Source: JBJXHB01 sp046160725 | GTDB taxonomy: Bacteria > Pseudomonadota > Gammaproteobacteria > Burkholderiales > Burkholderiaceae_C | Assembly (NCBI GenBank): GCA_046160725.1 | Contig: JBJXHB010000092.1 | Location: 1-8,580, forward strand | Direction: 5' to 3' | DNA length: 8,580 bases | Shown: positions 5,446-8,580 of the stretch, piece by piece | Position numbering within the stretch: the stretch's first letter is position 1 | Layout of the letters: each line of letters begins with the position of its first letter | Position numbers and translations under genes: made by a program | Notes under the pieces: generated by a model | The model's database searches: none | What the model was told of the DNA's origin: nothing | Seen by the model: the letters and a program-made list of their open reading frames with translations, nothing else

Positions 5446-6413
5446 TCGATCACCTCGGTGGCCCGCGCCATGATCGAGCGCGGCATCGTGACGCCCAGGG
5501 CTTTGGCGGTTTTCAGGTTGAGCACCAGCTCGAAGGTCGTCGGCTGCTCGATGGGCAGGTCACCTGGCTTGGCGCCTTTGAGGATGCGGTCCACGTAATA
5601 GGCCGCTCGCCGGTGCAGCGCCATGCGGTCGGGGCCATAGGCCAGCAAGCCGCCGTCTCGGGCGACCGCCGGAATCGTGCTCGCAACCGGCCAGCGCTGC
5701 GCCGCGGCCAGGCCAAGCATCTTCGGGATGTAGGCGCCGAACCAAACCCACGACACCAGCACCAGCGCCTGCACGCGGTCGCGGGCCAGGCTCGCGAAGG
5801 CCGGTTCGATGTCTTCGGGCCTGGCCACGTCGACGATCACCGGTGCGACGCGAAAGCGTTCGGCCGCAGCGCGCGCGCTGGCCACTTCGGCGTCGTAGGC
5901 GGGCAGGGTCTTGTCGACCACAAAGCCCACGCGCTGCAGCTTGGGCATCGCATCGACGAGCAACTCGATCAGCTTGACGTTCAGATCGCCCGAGACGTTG
6001 CTCAAGCCCGTGATCATGCCGCCAGGCCGCGCCAGGTTGGTCACCAGGCCCGAGCGCAGCGGGTCGCCGTTGGCCAGGACGATGGGCGTGGTCGGCGCCG
6101 CCGCGGCCAAGGCCCGGGCCACGATCGAAGGCTGCGCCACGAACACCGCGGGCTTGAGGGCCGCCAGTTCCTGCACCAGGGCGGGCAAACGCTCCATGCG
6201 CCCTTCCATCAGGCGACTTTCCAGCAGGTAGTGGGTGCCCTGCTTCCAGCCCAGTGACGCCATGCCGTCGATGAACTGATCGAGCCCCTCGCGCCCGCCG
6301 GTACTGAGGAAGGCGACCCGCGCGGGCGTTGTCGACTGCGCCCACAGCGCATCGGCGAAGACCCCTGCGGGCGAGGCCACGGCAGCAGCGATCCAATGGC
6401 GGCGTGTGTTCAT
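5442..6413 (-). CDS. SBP3: ABC substrate-binding protein, array subfamily A
   Basis: The shortest member (323 residues). It starts MNTRRHWIAAAVASPAGVF with a twin-arginine-like TRRHWI, cut near ALWAQ. N-lobe: FIDGMASLGWKQGTHYLLE (47-65), RLPALVQELAALKPAVFVAQ (75-94), APTTPIVLANGDPL (106-119), NLARPGGMITGLSNVSGDLN (126-145). C-lobe: VIVDVARPEDIEPAF (192-206), a distinctive aromatic segment SWVWFGAYIPKML (221-233), YGPDRMALHRRAAYYVDRILKGAKPGDLPIEQP (259-291) and LNLKTAKALGVTMPRSIM (298-315). The segment near 221-233 resembles that of SBP2 (SVWFGTFHPKIL) but not SBP1 or SBP6, and by homology it lies where ligand-contacting loops are expected. The region after MPKLQRVGFVV is shorter than in its relatives. 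It shares its last ~100 residues most closely with SBP6. Confidence 0.93.
   Translation of the reverse strand: MNTRRHWIAAAVASPAGVFADALWAQSTTPARVAFLSTGGREGLDQFIDGMASLGWKQGTHYLLESRLMEGRMERLPALVQELAALKPAVFVAQPSIVARALAAAAPTTPIVLANGDPLRSGLVTNLARPGGMITGLSNVSGDLNVKLIELLVDAMPKLQRVGFVVDKTLPAYDAEVASARAAAERFRVAPVIVDVARPEDIEPAFASLARDRVQALVLVSWVWFGAYIPKMLGLAAAQRWPVASTIPAVARDGGLLAYGPDRMALHRRAAYYVDRILKGAKPGDLPIEQPTTFELVLNLKTAKALGVTMPRSIMARATEVIE
5449..5456 (-). promoter_or_regulatory. Shine-Dalgarno of SBP4 inside the last codons of SBP3
   Basis: GAGGTGATC from the EVI codons of SBP3 (Ile codon ATC, extending the match to the 16S 3' end by one base) precedes ATG 5445 with 7 nt after GAGG. A second ATG follows directly at 5442. 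Confidence 0.85.
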
Positions 6414-7390
6414 TCGATCACCTCGGTCGCCCTGATCAAGACCGAAGACGGGATCGTGATGCCCAGCGCCCTGGCGGTCTTCATGTTGAGCACCAGGCTG
6501 AAGCTCGTGGGTTGCTCGATCGGCAGGTCGCCAGGCTTGGCGCCCTTGAGGATGCGGTCCACATAGCTGGCCGAGCGCTGCAGCATGGCTCTCTGGTCGG
6601 GGCCGTAGCTGAACAGACCCCCCGATCTCGCCGTGCCGGCCCCCATGCTGGCAACCGGCCAGCGACGCGCCGACGCCAGATCCAGGATCTTCGGATGGAA
6701 TGTGCCGAACCAGACCGACGCCAACAACACCAGCGCCTGCACCTTTTCCTTGGCCAGGCGGTCCATCGCCGGCTCGATGTCCGCCGGCTTGGCCACATCC
6801 ACGATGACCGCCTCGACTCGCAAGCGCTCGGCGGTGGCGCGCAGACCCTCTCTGACGGCGGCGTGCCGGGCCGACGTCGAGTCGTTCAGGAACCCGACGC
6901 GCTTGAGTCTGGGCATCGCCTCCAACAGCAGTTCGAACAACTTCAGGTTCAGTTCGGCCGAGATGTTGCTGAGCCCGGTGATCATGCCGCCGGGCCGCGC
7001 CAGGTTCGCGACCAGGCCGGTCGACAAAGGGTCGCCGTTGGCCAGGACGATGGGCGTCGTCGGCGCGGCGGCGGCTGCGGCCCGGGCCGCCACGGAAGTC
7101 ATGACCACGATGACGGCGGGCTTTCGGGTCGCCAGCTCCTGCGCCAACGCCGGCAGTTGATCCGCCCGCCCGTCGGCGAAGCGTTCCTCCAGCACGTACT
7201 GGGTGCCCAGCTTCCAGCCCAGCGCCGCCATGCCTTCGTTGAACGCGCGCGTTCCCCTTCCGTCACCCCGGCCGCCGGGGACCAGCGACCCAATGACCAC
7301 CGGTGATGGCGCCTGCGCGCGCAGGGCACTGGTCCAAGCCAGCGCGGGCCAGGTCGCGCCAGCGGCCAGCCAACGGCGGCGTGTGCTCAT
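6410..7390 (-). CDS. SBP2: ABC substrate-binding protein, array subfamily A
   Basis: A 326-residue member. The signal peptide MSTRRRWLAAGATWPALAWT has a twin-arginine-like STRRRWL and ends ALRAQ. N-lobe: RAFNEGMAALGWKLGTQYVLEERFADG (48-74), LPALAQELATRKPAVIVV (79-96), APTTPIVLANGDPL (109-122), NLARPGGMITGLSNISAELNLKLFELL (129-155). C-lobe: VIVDVAKPADIEPAMDRLAKEKVQALVLL (195-223), SVWFGTFHPKILDLA (225-239), SYGPDQRAMLQRSASYVDRILKGAKPGDLPIEQPTSF (261-297). Differences from SBP3 include KPADIEP for RPEDIEP, loss of the ALHRR motif (AMLQR) and IPSSVLIR near the end. At DNA level it shares an unbroken 35-nt run with SBP6 (7200-7234 versus 3265-3299), the longest cross-match I found by eye among array members. 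Confidence 0.93.
   Translation of the reverse strand: MSTRRRWLAAGATWPALAWTSALRAQAPSPVVIGSLVPGGRGDGRGTRAFNEGMAALGWKLGTQYVLEERFADGRADQLPALAQELATRKPAVIVVMTSVAARAAAAAAPTTPIVLANGDPLSTGLVANLARPGGMITGLSNISAELNLKLFELLLEAMPRLKRVGFLNDSTSARHAAVREGLRATAERLRVEAVIVDVAKPADIEPAMDRLAKEKVQALVLLASVWFGTFHPKILDLASARRWPVASMGAGTARSGGLFSYGPDQRAMLQRSASYVDRILKGAKPGDLPIEQPTSFSLVLNMKTARALGITIPSSVLIRATEVIE
6417..6424 (-). promoter_or_regulatory. Shine-Dalgarno of SBP3 inside the last codons of SBP2
   Basis: Wait-free coupling signal: GAGGTGATC over the EVI codons of SBP2, then GA and the overlapping ATGA that ends SBP2 and starts SBP3 at 6413. Confidence 0.85.
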
Positions 7391-8397
7391 TCGATCACCT
7401 CGGTGGCACGCGCCAGCATCGACCGGGGAATCGTGACTCCCAGCGCCTTGGCGGTCTTCAGGTTGATGACCAGATCGAAGGTCGTGGGCTGCTCGATCGG
7501 CAGGTCACCGGGCTTGGCGCCCTTGAGGATGCGATCGACGAAGTAGGCTGGCCGGCGCGCCTCGGCTGCGGCGTTGGGGCCGTAGCCGAGCAGCCCGCCG
7601 CGTCGCGCCAATCCCGCTCCCAGCCCCACCACCGGCCAGCGTTGCGCCTGGGCCAGCTCGATGATCCGCTCGAGCTTCGCGTCGAGCCAGGTGCTGGGCA
7701 GGATCACCAGGGCCTGCGCCTTGTCTGCTGCCAATCGCGCCATGGCGGGCTCGATGTCTTCCGGCCTGGCCAGGTCGGCGAACAGGGCTTCGAAGCGAAG
7801 GCGCTCGCCCGCACGCCGCGCCCTGGCGACGTTCTCGGCGCGGCCTTGCGAGGCGGTATCGGACATGAAGCCGATGCGCTGCAGCCGGGGCATGGACTCC
7901 AACAGCATCTCGATGGTCTTCTCGTACAGCTCGTCAGTGCTGCTGCTGATGCCGGTGACCATGCCGCCCGGCCGGGCGAGGCTGTGCACCAGGCCGGTCA
8001 AGGGCGAATCACCCCGGGCCCGGACGATGGGTGTCGTTGGCGCCGCCCGGGCCGCCACCCGCACGGCCTCGGACGACCAGGCCACGATCACCGCCGGCTT
8101 GAGGGCGGCGAGCTCCTGGGCCAGCGCGGGCAGGCGCTCCACACGCCCTTCGGCATGGCGCGCCTGCACGACGTACTGGGTGCCCAGCGTCCAGCCCAGG
8201 GCGGCCATGCCCTCGTTGAACGCGGCGAGCGCGCCGCCTTGCTTCTCGCCGCCAATGGGGCTGAGCCAGCCGACCACCACCGGCGGCCTGGCCTGTGCGC
8301 GCAAGTCGCCCACCCAGGCCAGCGCGGGCCATGCCGCAGCGGCGCACAGCCAGTGGCGGCGCGGGCCGATCGGATGAAACCTCTCGCTGATGGGCAA
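7387..8397 (-). CDS. SBP1: ABC substrate-binding protein, first gene of the array, non-ATG start
   Basis: From a TTG at 8397 this gives 336 residues, matching the 323-336 of its relatives. TTG is chosen because GGAG (8403-8406) lies 5 nt upstream; the frame has no ATG, and the codon aligned with the ATG of the other copies is ATC (8368-8370). The frame stays open further upstream, including a TTG at 8505, but that translation is Arg-rich and unlike a protein. The signal region (residues 9-36) contains GPRRHWLCAAAAWPALAW and ends LRAQ. Further motifs: AFNEGMAALGWTLGT (59-73), RLPALAQELAALKPAVIVAW (88-107), APTTPIVRARGDSPLTGLV (119-137), SLARPGGMVTGIS (139-151), RPEDIEPAMARLA (211-223), STWLDAKLERIIELA (235-249), YFVDRILKGAKPGDLPIEQPTTF (285-307). 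It lacks the LANGDP motif of SBP2 and SBP3 (RARGDSP instead). Functional expression depends on the unusual start; an upstream ATG lost by mutation is the alternative. Confidence 0.85.
   Translation of the reverse strand: MPISERFHPIGPRRHWLCAAAAWPALAWVGDLRAQARPPVVVGWLSPIGGEKQGGALAAFNEGMAALGWTLGTQYVVQARHAEGRVERLPALAQELAALKPAVIVAWSSEAVRVAARAAPTTPIVRARGDSPLTGLVHSLARPGGMVTGISSSTDELYEKTIEMLLESMPRLQRIGFMSDTASQGRAENVARARRAGERLRFEALFADLARPEDIEPAMARLAADKAQALVILPSTWLDAKLERIIELAQAQRWPVVGLGAGLARRGGLLGYGPNAAAEARRPAYFVDRILKGAKPGDLPIEQPTTFDLVINLKTAKALGVTIPRSMLARATEVIE
7394..7401 (-). promoter_or_regulatory. Shine-Dalgarno of SBP2 inside the last codons of SBP1
   Basis: GAGGTGATC in the EVI codons of SBP1 precedes ATG 7390 by 7 nt after GAGG. 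This is the first of the five coupled junctions in transcription order. Confidence 0.85.
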
Positions 8398-8402
8398 TGC
8401 CT

Positions 8403-8406
8403 CTCC
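8403..8406 (-). promoter_or_regulatory. Ribosome binding site deciding the TTG start of SBP1
   Basis: GGAG followed by AGGCA and TTG at 8397. The match is short and the initiator is weak, so SBP1 may be translated less than a gene with an ATG. An out-of-frame ATG overlaps the site (8408) and would compete. Confidence 0.45.
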
Positions 8407-8423
8407 ATGGCCGCTGACGATCA

Positions 8424-8447
8424 ATGCGATCGCATCAGGGCGCCCTG
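8424..8447. repeat. Two abutting perfect 12-bp palindromes upstream of the array
   Basis: ATGCGATCGCAT (8424-8435) is followed with no gap by CAGGGCGCCCTG (8436-8447); both are perfect palindromes. They lie 27-50 bp before the proposed start of SBP1. They could be operator half-site pairs, a methylation-sensitive site (the first contains GATC), or chance. Nothing identifies a binding protein. Confidence 0.5.
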
Positions 8448-8580
8448 TCGTCCAGCGTGATCTGCGGGCCCTTCGAAGCCATGGTAGTAGATCGACGCCC
8501 CGCAAGGCAGCACAGCGGCGTTCGATCGACCGAGCCCCACATCGGTGACCGGCCGGGGCCGCTGGCTGCCCGCCGCAGCG
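8448..8580. other. Right-edge region without a supported gene
   Basis: All three minus-strand frames are open here, which is common in GC-rich DNA and not evidence for a gene. In the two frames I tallied, third-position G/C is about 71% and 79%, which looks lower than in the array genes. One frame ends at 8421 and could be the tail of an upstream gene (it contains ASIYYHGFEGPADH), but 52 codons are too few to tell. No promoter boxes for the array were recognisable. Confidence 0.4.

Noticed and set aside
2475..8397. CRISPR-like or short tandem repeat structure from the regularly spaced GATCACCTC motif
   Set aside because: The ~1-kb spacing simply reflects one copy per gene end; the sequence between is coding.
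6329..8460. Long plus-strand open frames (6329-7306 and 7303-8460) opposite SBP1 and SBP2
   Set aside because: Same antisense artefact. Repeated pieces such as QVARLGALEDA arise because the opposite-strand genes are paralogous, not because these frames encode proteins.
8435..8482. Short frame MASKGPQITLDDRAP upstream of SBP1, as a leader peptide
   Set aside because: No ribosome site precedes it, and 15 codons without an attenuator structure give no support.
8421..8580. Open minus-strand frame ending at 8421 as the tail of an upstream gene
   Set aside because: Only 52 codons, third-position G/C of about 71% that looks low for this window, and the other two frames are open too. It remains possible but unsupported.

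Overview
The window is GC-rich with strong G/C third-position bias. A PEP-CTERM surface protein and a large set of orphan ABC substrate-binding proteins of the COG2984/PF04392 type suggest a betaproteobacterium of the order Burkholderiales (Rubrivivax/Leptothrix/Methylibium-like). That placement is inference from protein families and composition, not from a marker gene.

Left part (1-2474): the minus strand carries the 5' end of an exported protein of unknown function (start at 382, running off the left edge). Upstream of it on the same strand lies a complete xdhC (616-1428), the molybdenum-cofactor insertion/sulfuration chaperone of xanthine dehydrogenase, here without xdhA or xdhB beside it. 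Divergent from xdhC, across a 171-bp region with operator-like repeats, is a plus-strand gene (1600-2229) for a DUF1566-type PEP-CTERM protein. The 245-bp gap between this gene and the convergent array to its right holds a small hairpin and a larger nested inverted repeat, probably a bidirectional terminator or a short intergenic repeat element.

Right part (2475-8397): the most striking feature is six consecutive minus-strand genes for paralogous periplasmic substrate-binding proteins of 323-336 residues. Every junction is the same 4-bp ATGA stop/start overlap. In transcription order they are SBP1 (7387-8397), SBP2 (6410-7390), SBP3 (5442-6413), SBP4 (4462-5445), SBP5 (3455-4465) and SBP6 (2475-3458). 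SBP1, 2, 3 and 6 form one subfamily; SBP4 and SBP5 are more divergent and sit inside the run. All six end in the residues EVIE, and the codons for EVIE contain GAGGTGAT, a near-perfect Shine-Dalgarno sequence placed 7 nt before the next ATG. Each gene therefore carries the translation-initiation signal of its successor in its own last codons. No ABC permease, ATPase, sensor kinase or enzyme is present among them.

The right edge (8398-8580) has no convincing gene. It contains two perfect 12-bp palindromes that abut exactly, just upstream of the array.

The candidate for something undescribed is the array itself: a head-to-tail amplified, translationally coupled battery of binding proteins with a conserved scaffold and variable ligand-facing segments. 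What it binds, and which transporter or sensor it serves, cannot be told from this window.
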